Shown here piece after piece: positions 1 to 6,661 of a stretch of DNA of 14,848 bases (its first letter is position 1; each line of letters begins with the position of its first letter). The notes under the pieces are model-generated. The model was not told the DNA's origin, did no database searches, and saw only the letters and a program-made list of their open reading frames with translations. The stretch covers positions 1 to 14,848 of the forward strand of contig URGV01000046.1 of assembly GCA_900547455.1 (NCBI GenBank), given 5' to 3'. The translations under genes and the position numbers were made by a program. Origin of the DNA: an uncultured Oscillospiraceae bacterium. GTDB lineage: Bacteria > Bacillota > Clostridia > Oscillospirales > Ruminococcaceae.

Positions 1-23
1 GGCTTACCTATGCGGTTTGTTGC

Positions 24-63
24 TGATACTGGGGGTGATACCAGCCTGATACTCACCTGATAC
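24..63 (+). repeat. Four phased TGATAC direct repeats (iteron-like)
   Basis: TGATAC occurs at 24-29, 36-41, 47-52 and 58-63, with start-to-start steps of 12, 11 and 11 bp, about one helical turn. The base after each copy is C or T, and the third and fourth units share CACCT or CCAGG-like flanks. A single inverted copy (GGTATCA) sits at 148-154. Such phasing is what one expects of sites bound on one face of DNA by a repressor or a replication initiator. No gene for such a protein is visible, so the role is unknown. Chance or translated low-complexity sequence from a gene to the left are alternatives. Confidence 0.55.
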
Positions 64-252
64 CAGGTGGGGGTTTTGCTTGCAAAAGATGAATAAACTA
101 TGAATAAAAGTTCTGTTCTTCCATTCTGCCCCTCCGTTACACCCCCTGGTATCACGTCCGCGTAACACATTTTGTATCTATCGTTACATTTTATTGACTC
201 TGCTTTCCCCTGAAGTCTGTCCCCCTCACCTATACCCCGAAAAGCCCCAAAA

Positions 253-272
253 GTTGCACCCTTTTGTGCAAC
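253..272. repeat. Perfect hairpin, 7-bp arms
   Basis: The arms are GTTGCAC and GTGCAAC with a six-base CCTTTT loop. No T-run follows on either strand, so it is not a standard intrinsic terminator. It lies just downstream, in the minus sense, of the phosphatase remnant and next to a second, larger palindrome. Confidence 0.6.
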
Positions 273-276
273 CGGT

Positions 277-304
277 GGGCGGAAAAAATAAATTTTTTCC
301 GCCC
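277..304. repeat. Perfect 13-bp-arm palindrome with a GC clamp and an A/T core
   Basis: The arms run 277-289 and 292-304 with a two-base AA centre. GGGCGG is at the outside and A6/T6 tracts lie inside. It starts three bases after the stop codon of the minus-strand phosphatase remnant (307-309), where a terminator would be expected. However, the order is inverted relative to an ordinary intrinsic terminator, because the U-run would be inside the stem. It may have terminated the former gene or act as a cruciform. Confidence 0.55.
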
Positions 305-306
305 CC

Positions 307-462
307 TTACAGCTCTTTCGGCCGCAGCTTTTCGGCCAGCTTCCCGGCGTCTACACCCAGCATCTCCAGATACCGCCGCGGCGTGCCGTAGCGCTGTGCG
401 AACAGGTGCAGGAAGCTGCTCATGTACGCGCTCTGCGGCGGGCAGGCTGAGCCTGCACCCAT
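307..462 (-). pseudogene. 3' remnant of a probable tyrosine-protein phosphatase gene
   Basis: A minus-strand frame ends in TAA at 307-309. It carries about 40 residues that look like a real protein C-terminus: AYMSSFLHLFAQRYGTPRRY, then LEMLGVDAGKLAEKLRPKEL. An aromatic residue, then YG, then a YL pair, then a short leucine-rich helix is the layout at the end of IphP-like (Y_phosphatase3) tyrosine phosphatases. The catalytic CxxxxxR region and everything else is absent. The frame is open back to a stop at 556-558. An ATG at 460-462 has an AGGAGG 12 nt upstream, so a 51-residue ORF is formally possible. Residues upstream of QSAYM look unrelated and derive from a palindromic repeat, which suggests the gene was broken by that element. 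The family assignment is from memory of the motif and is tentative. Confidence 0.4.
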
Positions 463-470
463 TTCGCGAA
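443..470. repeat. Palindromic repeat, copy 1
   Basis: GCAGGCTGAGCCTGC at 443-457 is a 7+1+7 palindrome, followed by ACCCATTTCGCGAA. A diverged copy lies at 574-600. The two share GGCTGAGCC and the trailing ATTCGCG/TTTCGCG. Differences in one arm are compensated in the other (A/T against G/C), as expected if the hairpin is maintained. It abuts the point where the phosphatase remnant loses recognisable sequence. Confidence 0.5.
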
Positions 471-663
471 CGGACCTCCTGCGGGTCGAAACTGAACGCT
501 CTCGCGCAGGTCGCTTGCCTTTGGCTGCGCTCGTTTTTGCAAATCGAAGTTTTTGTTAGCCTTGTTCAAGCGTGCGGGCTGAGCCCGCAGCCAATTCGCG
601 TATGGGTGAAGCGGGTGCCCTGCCCTCTACCTCGCGGCATCCAGTTCCTACATCACTAACCTA
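463..663. other. Intergenic stretch without recognisable gene
   Basis: All six frames here are short or lack family resemblance. The stretch contains the second palindromic repeat copy and two GTTTTTG motifs (about 532-556). The text has the low-information, repeat-derived look of intergenic elements rather than coding sequence. I see no tRNA or other structured RNA. Confidence 0.45.
574..600. repeat. Palindromic repeat, copy 2
   Basis: GCGGGCTGAGCCCGC at 574-588 is a 7+1+7 palindrome followed by AGCCAATTCGCG. It is the counterpart of the element at 443-470, in the same orientation, 131 bp further on. The change from A to G in the left arm is matched by T to C in the right arm. Confidence 0.5.
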
Positions 664-665
664 CC

Positions 666-697
666 AAAAAAGGTGACGCAGGACTGCGTCACCTTTT
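666..697 (-). terminator. Intrinsic terminator after ftsH, possibly bidirectional
   Basis: A perfect 14-bp-arm inverted repeat (668-681 and 684-697) contains GGTGACGCAG paired with CTGCGTCACC. On the minus strand the stem runs into six Ts (complement of 666-671), starting about 12 nt after the ftsH stop codon. The plus strand also ends in four Ts, so it could stop transcripts from both sides. It closes the minus-strand gene block. Confidence 0.9.
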
Positions 698-709
698 CTT
701 TCGCTCATC

Positions 710-2788
710 TTATTGCTGTGCGGGGCCCTGCTCGTCGTCCGTCTGGGACTGATCCGACGGGAAGTTGGCCTCCGGCTTCGCTGCCGGTTCCGCGGCCGGT
801 TCCGGCCTATCTGCACCGTCCTGTGCCTCATCAGCGGCAGTCTCCGCGCTGGAATCGTCTGGCAGCTGGCGGTCGTTGGAAGCGATCTGCTCCGGCTGCT
901 CCACCGGATTCATCGGGGTGGTCTTACCGCCCGCTTTGGCCCGGTGCTCCTCAAAGACGCTCATGTCGCCCTTCATCAGGCGGTCAAAGTCAGCGCCGTT
1001 GATCTTCTCAAACTCGTACAGGAACTCCGCCACCTTGTGCAGCTGGTCCATGTGCTCGGTCAAAGTGGCCTCGCACTGGTCGTAGGCGCTGTCGATGACC
1101 GAACGGATCTCCTCGTCGATCTGCGCCGCGACCGTCTCGGAGTAGTCCCGGGTGTGGCCCAGGTCGCGGCCCAAAAAGACCTCGTTCTCGTTCTGGCCGT
1201 AGACAATCGGGCCAAGGCGGTCGCTGAAGCCATAGCGGGTGACCATCGCGCGGGCAATCTTGGTGGCGCGCTCCAGGTCGTTGGAAGCGCCGGTGGAGAT
1301 GTCGTCCAGCACCAGCTTTTCGGCGATGCGGCCGCCCAGCAGGGTGACGATGTTCTCCTGCATGCCCTTCCTGGTCTCGTAGCTTCGGTCCTCCTCCGGC
1401 AGGCTCATGGTGTAGCCGCCCGCCATGCCGCGCGGGATGATGGAAATCTCGTGCACCTTGTCCTGCGTCTCGCAGTAGTAGGTGGCGACAGCGTGGCCCG
1501 CCTCGTGGAAGCAGGTCAGGCGCTTATCCTTATCCGGCACGATGTGGCTCTTCTTCTCCGGGCCGGCAACCACCTTGATGGTCGCCTCCTCGATGTCCAC
1601 CATGGTGATGGCCTTGCGGCCGCGTCTGGCAGCCAGCAGGGCCGCCTCGTTGACCAGGTTTTCCAGGTCAGCGCCGGTGAAGCCGACGGTGGTCTGGGCG
1701 ATGACCCGCAGGTCGACGTCCGGGCCCAGCGGTTTATTCTTGGTGTGGACCTTCAGGATTTCCTCCCTGCCCTTGACATCCGGATAGCCGACCACAATCT
1801 GGCGGTCAAAGCGTCCCGGACGCAGCAGCGCGGGGTCGAGGATGTCGCGGCGGTTGGTTGCGGCGATGACGATGACGCCGGTGTTGGCGCCAAAGCCGTC
1901 CATTTCCACCAGCAGCTGGTTTAAAGTCTGCTCCCGCTCGTCGTGTCCGCCGCCAAGTCCGGCGCCTCTCTGGCGGCCCACCGCGTCGATCTCGTCGATA
2001 AAGACGATGCTCGGCGCGCTCTTTTTGGCCTGGTCAAACAGGTCGCGCACACGGGAGGCGCCGACGCCGACAAACATCTCCACAAAGTCCGAACCGGAAA
2101 TGGAGTAGAACGGCACGCCCGCCTCCCCCGCTACTGCGCGGGCAAGCAGCGTCTTACCGGTTCCGGGAGGGCCCATCAGCAAGACGCCCTTCGGGATGCG
2201 CGCACCCAGCGAGTTAAACTTTTTGGGGTCCTTCAAAAATTCGACGACCTCGACCAGCTCCTCCTTCTCCTCGTCGGCTCCGGCCACGTCGGCAAAGGTC
2301 ACCCTTCTGCCATCGTCCAGCGGCTTCGGCTTTGCCTTGCCAAAGGTGTTCATCTTGCCGCTGCCGCCCCCGGCCTGCCGCATCATGAACACCCACAGCA
2401 GCGCCATGCCGCCCAGCAGCAGCAGGGTCGGCAGCAGGCTTACCAGCAGCGAGGTTTCCTGCGCGGGCAGGTAGTTGCGCTTGAAGGTGGTGTCGTTGGT
2501 CTGTTCGTACTGGTCAATGTAGGGCTGGATGTCCTGATTGAACTGGGTGATGCTGGCCAGCTGGTAATCGACCAGCTGATCCTGTCCTTCCAGCTTCAAG
2601 GTCAGGGTACCATCGTTGTAGTCGATCTGGTACTCCTCCACCTCTCCGTTTCTAAAATAGTCCAGCACCTGGTAATATTTCAGATTGGAGACGGGCTGAT
2701 CCATCGACATCATGGCAAACAGCAGCACGATGAGCAGTCCAAACATCGCCAGGTACATGATAATTCCTTTTGATTTTCGCGGCACCAA
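710..2788 (-). CDS. ftsH: ATP-dependent zinc metalloprotease FtsH
   Basis: FtsH is a membrane-anchored hexameric AAA+ protease that degrades misassembled membrane proteins and some regulators. This 692-residue product shows a first membrane segment (about 9-28), an extracytoplasmic domain (about 30-112) and a second membrane segment (about 113-136). The AAA module follows, with Walker A GPPGTGKT (206-213), pore-loop FVEMFVG (235-241), Walker B IVFIDEID (261-268) and the arginine-finger stretch RPGRFDR (323-329). The M41 protease has HEAGH (428-432) and the third zinc ligand D504 in ASNDLERA. The last 65 or so residues are an acidic, Pro/Ala/Gln-rich tail that looks disordered. There is no ATG start: AGGAGT (2795-2800) is followed 6 nt later by TTG (2788) and 9 nt later by GTG (2785), and either may be used. 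It is the last gene of the block, 42 nt after hpt, as in the conserved tilS-hpt-ftsH order. Confidence 0.97.
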   Translation of the reverse strand: MVPRKSKGIIMYLAMFGLLIVLLFAMMSMDQPVSNLKYYQVLDYFRNGEVEEYQIDYNDGTLTLKLEGQDQLVDYQLASITQFNQDIQPYIDQYEQTNDTTFKRNYLPAQETSLLVSLLPTLLLLGGMALLWVFMMRQAGGGSGKMNTFGKAKPKPLDDGRRVTFADVAGADEEKEELVEVVEFLKDPKKFNSLGARIPKGVLLMGPPGTGKTLLARAVAGEAGVPFYSISGSDFVEMFVGVGASRVRDLFDQAKKSAPSIVFIDEIDAVGRQRGAGLGGGHDEREQTLNQLLVEMDGFGANTGVIVIAATNRRDILDPALLRPGRFDRQIVVGYPDVKGREEILKVHTKNKPLGPDVDLRVIAQTTVGFTGADLENLVNEAALLAARRGRKAITMVDIEEATIKVVAGPEKKSHIVPDKDKRLTCFHEAGHAVATYYCETQDKVHEISIIPRGMAGGYTMSLPEEDRSYETRKGMQENIVTLLGGRIAEKLVLDDISTGASNDLERATKIARAMVTRYGFSDRLGPIVYGQNENEVFLGRDLGHTRDYSETVAAQIDEEIRSVIDSAYDQCEATLTEHMDQLHKVAEFLYEFEKINGADFDRLMKGDMSVFEEHRAKAGGKTTPMNPVEQPEQIASNDRQLPDDSSAETAADEAQDGADRPEPAAEPAAKPEANFPSDQSQTDDEQGPAQQ

Positions 2789-2830
2789 ATATTCACTCCT
2801 ATCTTAAAGCTTTTTACAATTGAGGTTGCG

Positions 2831-3379
2831 TTATTTTGTATATACTTCTGGTTTGAGCACCCCGATATAGGGCAGGTTGCGGTATTTCTCCGCGTAGTCC
2901 AACCCATATCCGACGACGAATTCGTCCGGTACTTCAAAACAGGAATAGTCAGGCGCAATATCCGCTTCCCGCCGGGCGGGCTTGTTGAGCAGTGTGGCAA
3001 TGCGGATGCTTGCCGGGTTTCTCTTTTCCAGAATCTCCCTGAGATAATACAGGGTTCTGCCGCTGTCCAGAATGTCCTCGACCAGCAGCAGGTCGTATCC
3101 TTCCAGGTTGAGGTCCAGATCCTTGACGATCTTGACCACCCCGGAGGTTTTGGTGCCGCTGCCGTAGCTGGAGACCGACATGAAGTCGATCCTGGCCGGG
3201 CAGTCCACCGCGCGCATCAGGTCGGCCATAAAGACCACCGAGCCCTTGAGCACGCTGACCATCAATAAGTTTTTGTCCCGATAATCCTCTGTAATCTGTC
3301 TGCCAATCTGTGCCACCTTTTCCGCAATCTGCTCCTCGGAAAGCAGCACCTTTAAAATGTCATCCTGCATCCTTTTCAT
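2831..3379 (-). CDS. hpt: Hypoxanthine(-guanine) phosphoribosyltransferase
   Basis: This enzyme salvages hypoxanthine and guanine to IMP and GMP using PRPP, in the cytoplasm. The 182-residue product matches the family length. It contains LKGS (44-47, pyrophosphate-binding loop I), a flexible loop with SSYGSGT (70-76), the PRPP-binding motif [11 protein letters not shown] (100-110), K133 in LLNKP (purine contact) and [19 protein letters not shown] (152-170). The ATG at 3379 overlaps the tilS stop as ATGA, and GGAGG lies 7 nt upstream inside tilS, so translational coupling is likely. A second in-frame ATG at codon 4 is less well placed. The order tilS-hpt-ftsH is conserved in Firmicutes. Substrate preference between hypoxanthine and guanine cannot be told from sequence. 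Confidence 0.96.
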   Translation of the reverse strand: MKRMQDDILKVLLSEEQIAEKVAQIGRQITEDYRDKNLLMVSVLKGSVVFMADLMRAVDCPARIDFMSVSSYGSGTKTSGVVKIVKDLDLNLEGYDLLLVEDILDSGRTLYYLREILEKRNPASIRIATLLNKPARREADIAPDYSCFEVPDEFVVGYGLDYAEKYRNLPYIGVLKPEVYTK

Positions 3380-4755
3380 CCCAAATCCTCCTCTATCCGA
3401 ATCAGCGCGACCCTGCGGCTGTGCGGACCCGGCGCTGCCCTGCGGTCTGTTCCCAGACCCTCTGCCCAGAGCACGCCCTCTTTGTCAGCGAGCACTGCGG
3501 CCCGCCATCGCTGCGGCTGCGGAGTCTTGCGGTCGTTCCAGAGTTTCTTGAGTGTCCTGGACCCTGCCGCCCCCTGCCTGCCGCTTAAATGAATGCGGTC
3601 CCCATCCTTGCGCTGACGGAACACCGCAATATCCTTCATTTTATCACAATCAATCCCGTTTTTTAAGATGGTTGCGTCTTTTTTAAAGAAAAGTTTATAA
3701 TCTTCTCCCGAACAGATCACAACCTCCACCGATTTGCCGTCAAAGAGGGAAATTTTCCCTTGAGCAAACGGCTTTTCAAAGTAGGGCTGGCGCTCCTCCT
3801 TATAGAAAACATGCTCATCCAGCAGGATGCTGTCCGCTGTGCAGCAGAGCATGACGCCCCTTTTTAGCTCGATGCGCCCGCCTGCCCTGATTTTTTCCAG
3901 CATCCGCTGGGTGCGCATAAAATCCACCGCTGCCCCCGCCTTTTGCTGCAGCAAAAGCAGGATGCGGGTCTGCAGCGCCGGGTGCAGGCTGCAAAACGCC
4001 GCACGGTTTAAAATCAGCGGGCTTTCGCTCTCCCGGATGCGGGCAAGTTCCTGCCGCACAAGCTGGTCGAGCAGGTCGTTGTCCTGCCGGGCGGTGGCGC
4101 TGAGCACAGCGGCGTTTTTGACAAAGCCCGCGTTCACCTGCTCCATCAGCGGCACGATGTGGCGCCGGATGCGGTTGCGGGTGTAGCCGTCGTCGAGGTT
4201 GGTGCTGTCGGTGACAAAGGGGAGTCCCTCCTGCGCGCAGAAGGCCTCCACCTCCCTGCGGGTGCAGCCGATCAGCGGGCGGACAATCTGCCCGCGCACC
4301 GGCGGGATGCCACCCAGGCCGTTGAGGCCCGTCCCTCTTGCAAGATAAAATAAAACTGTCTCGGCGTTGTCGTCCATCGTGTGGGCGGTGGCGATTTTGC
4401 CCTGCGGCCCCGCCGCCTGCTCCAGAAGATGGTAGCGCGCCGCGCGGGAATAGGTCTCGACCGACTCTCCCGCCCGCTGCGCCCCCTGCGCCGCGTCAAT
4501 GCGCTCGACGGTGAGGGGGATGCCGTGCTGCCCGCAAAACGCGCGGACAAAGTCCTCGTCCCGCTGCGACTCCTGTCCGCGCAGCTGGTGGTTGATGTGG
4601 CAGGCGGTGACTGCAATCTGCAATTGCTCCCGCAGCTGCCAGAGCAGATAAAGCAGCGCGGTGGAATCCGCCCCGCCGGAAAAGCCGACCGTCACCCGGT
4701 CGCCGGGGCGGAGCATCTCATATTCCCGAATTGTCTGCAACACCTTACGGCGCAT
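3376..4755 (-). CDS. tilS: tRNA(Ile)-lysidine synthase TilS
   Basis: TilS ATP-dependently attaches lysine to C34 of tRNA-Ile(CAU), switching it to read AUA; it is essential in most bacteria. The 459-residue product has the N-type ATP pyrophosphatase loop SGGADS (26-31), HINHQLRG (53-60), the [19 protein letters not shown] stretch (123-141), [19 protein letters not shown] (182-200), a middle helical domain, and a C-terminal domain (about 375-450). The C-terminal domain has the [14 protein letters not shown] and [12 protein letters not shown] signatures of full-length TilS. The ATG at 4755 lies inside the end of dnaB (11-nt overlap), with an AGGGAG about 10 nt upstream, so it is probably coupled to dnaB. 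Its stop overlaps the hpt start. The final 20 or so residues are arginine-rich and look less conserved. Confidence 0.96.
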   Translation of the reverse strand: MRRKVLQTIREYEMLRPGDRVTVGFSGGADSTALLYLLWQLREQLQIAVTACHINHQLRGQESQRDEDFVRAFCGQHGIPLTVERIDAAQGAQRAGESVETYSRAARYHLLEQAAGPQGKIATAHTMDDNAETVLFYLARGTGLNGLGGIPPVRGQIVRPLIGCTRREVEAFCAQEGLPFVTDSTNLDDGYTRNRIRRHIVPLMEQVNAGFVKNAAVLSATARQDNDLLDQLVRQELARIRESESPLILNRAAFCSLHPALQTRILLLLQQKAGAAVDFMRTQRMLEKIRAGGRIELKRGVMLCCTADSILLDEHVFYKEERQPYFEKPFAQGKISLFDGKSVEVVICSGEDYKLFFKKDATILKNGIDCDKMKDIAVFRQRKDGDRIHLSGRQGAAGSRTLKKLWNDRKTPQPQRWRAAVLADKEGVLWAEGLGTDRRAAPGPHSRRVALIRIEEDLG

Positions 4756-6091
4756 CGCGGAACAGCTCCCTGCTCAAGAATCTGGTGTGCTGGCCGTCGA
4801 AGGCCAGCTTGACAGTGTCGGTGGCGCCGTGACGGTTCTTTGCCACGATGACCTCCGCCACCCCTTTATCCTCGGTATCGTCGTTATAATATTCGTCCCG
4901 GTACAAAAACAGTACCAGGTCGGCGTCCTGCTCGATCGAACCGGACTCACGCAGGTCGGAGAGCACCGGGCGGTGGTCTCCTGTTCGCTTGTCCGGGCTT
5001 CGGGAAAGCTGGGAGAGGGTGATGACCGGCACGTCCAGCTCCTTGGCCATGACCTTTAAGTTTCGGGTGATCTCCGAGACCTCCTGCACGCGGTTTTCAA
5101 TCCGGCGGCCCGAGGACATCAGCTGCAGGTAGTCGATGATGACCAGCCCCAGATTGGGCACCCTTCTGAGCTTGGCCTTCATCTCGGCCACGGTGATGCC
5201 GGCGCTGTCGTCGATGTACATCGGCATCCGCGCAATGTTCTGTGCCGAGACCGCCACCTTGGTCCACTCGTCCACGCTCAGGTTTCCGGTGCGCAGCTGG
5301 GAGCCCTGAATCAGCGCGTCGGCCGAAAGCATACGGGAGATCAGCTGCTCGCGGCTCATCTCCAGCGAGAAGACGGCCACCGCGTGCCCCTGCTTTGCCA
5401 CGTTGGTGGCGATGTTCATCACGAAGGTGGATTTTCCCATCGCCGGACGGGCCGCCAGCAAAATCAGGTCGGTGCGGTTTAGGCCGGTGGTGATGGTGTC
5501 CAGCGCCGAAAATCCGGTAGGGATGCCGACATACTGGTTGCGGTCGTCGCCGGAGATGCGCTGCAGCTTGTCGTACAACTCAAAGATGGCGCGGTCGACC
5601 TTGACCAGCCCCGTCGCGTCCTTGCCCTGCCGAATCTCATAGAGCTTCTGCTCGGCAAACTCCATCAGCCCGCGGGCGTCGGCGTCGCTCTTCTCGGAGT
5701 TGGAGATGATGCTTTTGGCCACGCCGATAAGGGTGCGCATGTAGTACTTTTCCTGCACCAGCTTCGCGTAGGCCTCGACGTTGGCGGCGCTGGGCACCAC
5801 CTGCACCAGCTGGGTCAGGTAGACCTTGGCGTCCGCGTCGCTGGCAAAGACCCGCTCCGATTTTGCCTTCTCCAAAACGGTGACAAAGTCGATCGGCTGC
5901 GCGGAGGTGAACATCGCCAGCATGATCGAAAACAGCTGCCGGTGCTGCGGGCGGTAGAAGCTCTCCGGCGTCAGCAGCTCCAGCACCTTGGCGATGCACT
6001 CCGGCTCCACCAGGATGGCGCCCAGCACCGACTGCTCCGCCTCCATGCTGAAGGGCAGCTGATCAATATTCAGTTCCAGCTCTTCCGGCAC
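4745..6091 (-). CDS. dnaB: Replicative DNA helicase DnaB (called DnaC in Bacillus)
   Basis: This is the hexameric 5'-3' helicase that unwinds the replication fork and recruits primase. The 448-residue product has the N-terminal DnaB domain (about 10-115; SMEAEQSVLGAIL, PESFYRPQH), a linker, and the RecA-like motor. The motor has Walker A ARPAMGKST (214-222), SLEM (242-245), Walker B LVIIDYLQLM (316-325), SQLSRSPDKR (360-369), SDLRESGSIEQDAD (378-391) and the terminal KNRHG motif (418-422). No intein is present. The start is GTG at 6091 with a G-rich RBS (GGGGGG, 8 nt upstream). A nearby ATG (6098) is out of frame, and the next in-frame ATG (codon 16) would cut a conserved segment. It follows rplI after an 87-nt gap with a hairpin and overlaps tilS by 11 nt. 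Confidence 0.97.
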   Translation of the reverse strand: MPEELELNIDQLPFSMEAEQSVLGAILVEPECIAKVLELLTPESFYRPQHRQLFSIMLAMFTSAQPIDFVTVLEKAKSERVFASDADAKVYLTQLVQVVPSAANVEAYAKLVQEKYYMRTLIGVAKSIISNSEKSDADARGLMEFAEQKLYEIRQGKDATGLVKVDRAIFELYDKLQRISGDDRNQYVGIPTGFSALDTITTGLNRTDLILLAARPAMGKSTFVMNIATNVAKQGHAVAVFSLEMSREQLISRMLSADALIQGSQLRTGNLSVDEWTKVAVSAQNIARMPMYIDDSAGITVAEMKAKLRRVPNLGLVIIDYLQLMSSGRRIENRVQEVSEITRNLKVMAKELDVPVITLSQLSRSPDKRTGDHRPVLSDLRESGSIEQDADLVLFLYRDEYYNDDTEDKGVAEVIVAKNRHGATDTVKLAFDGQHTRFLSRELFRDAP

Positions 6092-6135
6092 GCCTCATTC
6101 CCCCCTTTGCCTTTCTCCTTTTAGACAGACAGGCA

Positions 6136-6166
6136 GCCGCCTGCGGAATTTTCCTTCCCAGACGGC
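6136..6166 (-). other. Intercistronic hairpin between rplI and dnaB
   Basis: On the minus strand GCCGTCTG pairs with CAGGCGGC (one G-T wobble), and inside it GGAA pairs with TTCC around a GGAAAA loop, leaving one bulged G. No T-run follows, so it is not a standard terminator. A role in mRNA processing or in setting the rplI to dnaB ratio is inference. Confidence 0.5.
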
Positions 6167-6178
6167 TTTCCCCTGCGA

Positions 6179-6619
6179 TTATTCCCCGACCTCGACGCCC
6201 ATCTTGGCGCTGATGCCGGTGTAGAGCTTCACCTCTGCGGTGTAGCTGCCAAATGCCTTGATCTCGCCGGCGTTGACCTTCTTTTTGTCGACGGCCACAC
6301 CGTACTGCTTTTCGATGGCCTCGGCGATTTCCTTGTTGGTCACCGCGCCGAACAGCTTGCCGCCCGCGCCCGCCTTAGCGATAATTTTAACGGTCTTGCC
6401 CTCCAGCTTTTTGGCGGCTTCCATCGCGGCCTCGCGCTCCACCTGGATCTTGTGCTGCTTGGAGGCCTCCTTGGCCTTCAGCTCGCCGATGGCCTGGTTG
6501 TTCGCCTCGATGGCAAGGCCCTTCGGGAGCAGAAAGTTTCTTGCATATCCGTCCGCGGCGTTGATCAGTTCGCCCTTCTTGCCGCTTCCCTTTACGTCCT
6601 GTGTCAGAATAACCTTCAT
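6179..6619 (-). CDS. rplI: 50S ribosomal protein L9
   Basis: L9 binds 23S rRNA near the L1 stalk and helps maintain reading frame. The product begins [20 protein letters not shown], the family's N-terminal signature, followed by the ribosomal L9 signature region [17 protein letters not shown] long charged connecting helix ([19 protein letters not shown]) and a C-terminal domain ending GVEVGE come after. I place the start at the ATG at 6619 (146 residues). An in-frame ATG at 6628 would add MIE, but it lies only 2 nt from the AGGA ribosome site and does not match the usual L9 start. It sits between gdpP and dnaB, the order yybT-rplI-dnaC seen in Bacillus. Confidence 0.96.
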   Translation of the reverse strand: MKVILTQDVKGSGKKGELINAADGYARNFLLPKGLAIEANNQAIGELKAKEASKQHKIQVEREAAMEAAKKLEGKTVKIIAKAGAGGKLFGAVTNKEIAEAIEKQYGVAVDKKKVNAGEIKAFGSYTAEVKLYTGISAKMGVEVGE

Positions 6620-6661
6620 CTCTATCATCTTCCTTTCGTCTGTTATGTGCTTTTTAAAAAA

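Larger units (their letters stand above)
1..306. other. Non-coding stretch rich in short repeats and inverted repeats
   Basis: I see no convincing gene here. The left part holds four TGATAC copies at 11-12 bp spacing, then a TTTTGC-tt-GCAAAA palindrome (74-87). Two direct copies of TGAATAAA (90-97 and 101-108) follow, also 11 bp apart. A reverse copy, GTATCA, lies at 149-154. The right part holds two perfect hairpins (253-272 and 277-304). One plus-strand frame is open from the window edge to a TGA at 58-60 and could be the last 19 codons of a gene outside the window, but nothing in those residues identifies it. The segment up to about 200 is visibly more AT-rich than the gene block. Confidence 0.6.

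Noticed and set aside
1..60. Plus-strand open frame from the window edge ending in TGA as the tail of a gene
   Set aside because: It has only 19 codons, no recognisable motif, and coincides with the TGATAC repeats. It cannot be judged without sequence to the left.
713..1924. Long plus-strand ORF (403 codons) across ftsH
   Set aside because: It is antisense to an unmistakable FtsH. The translation is rich in L, V, D, R and H with no family motif, as expected of a shadow frame in GC-rich DNA.
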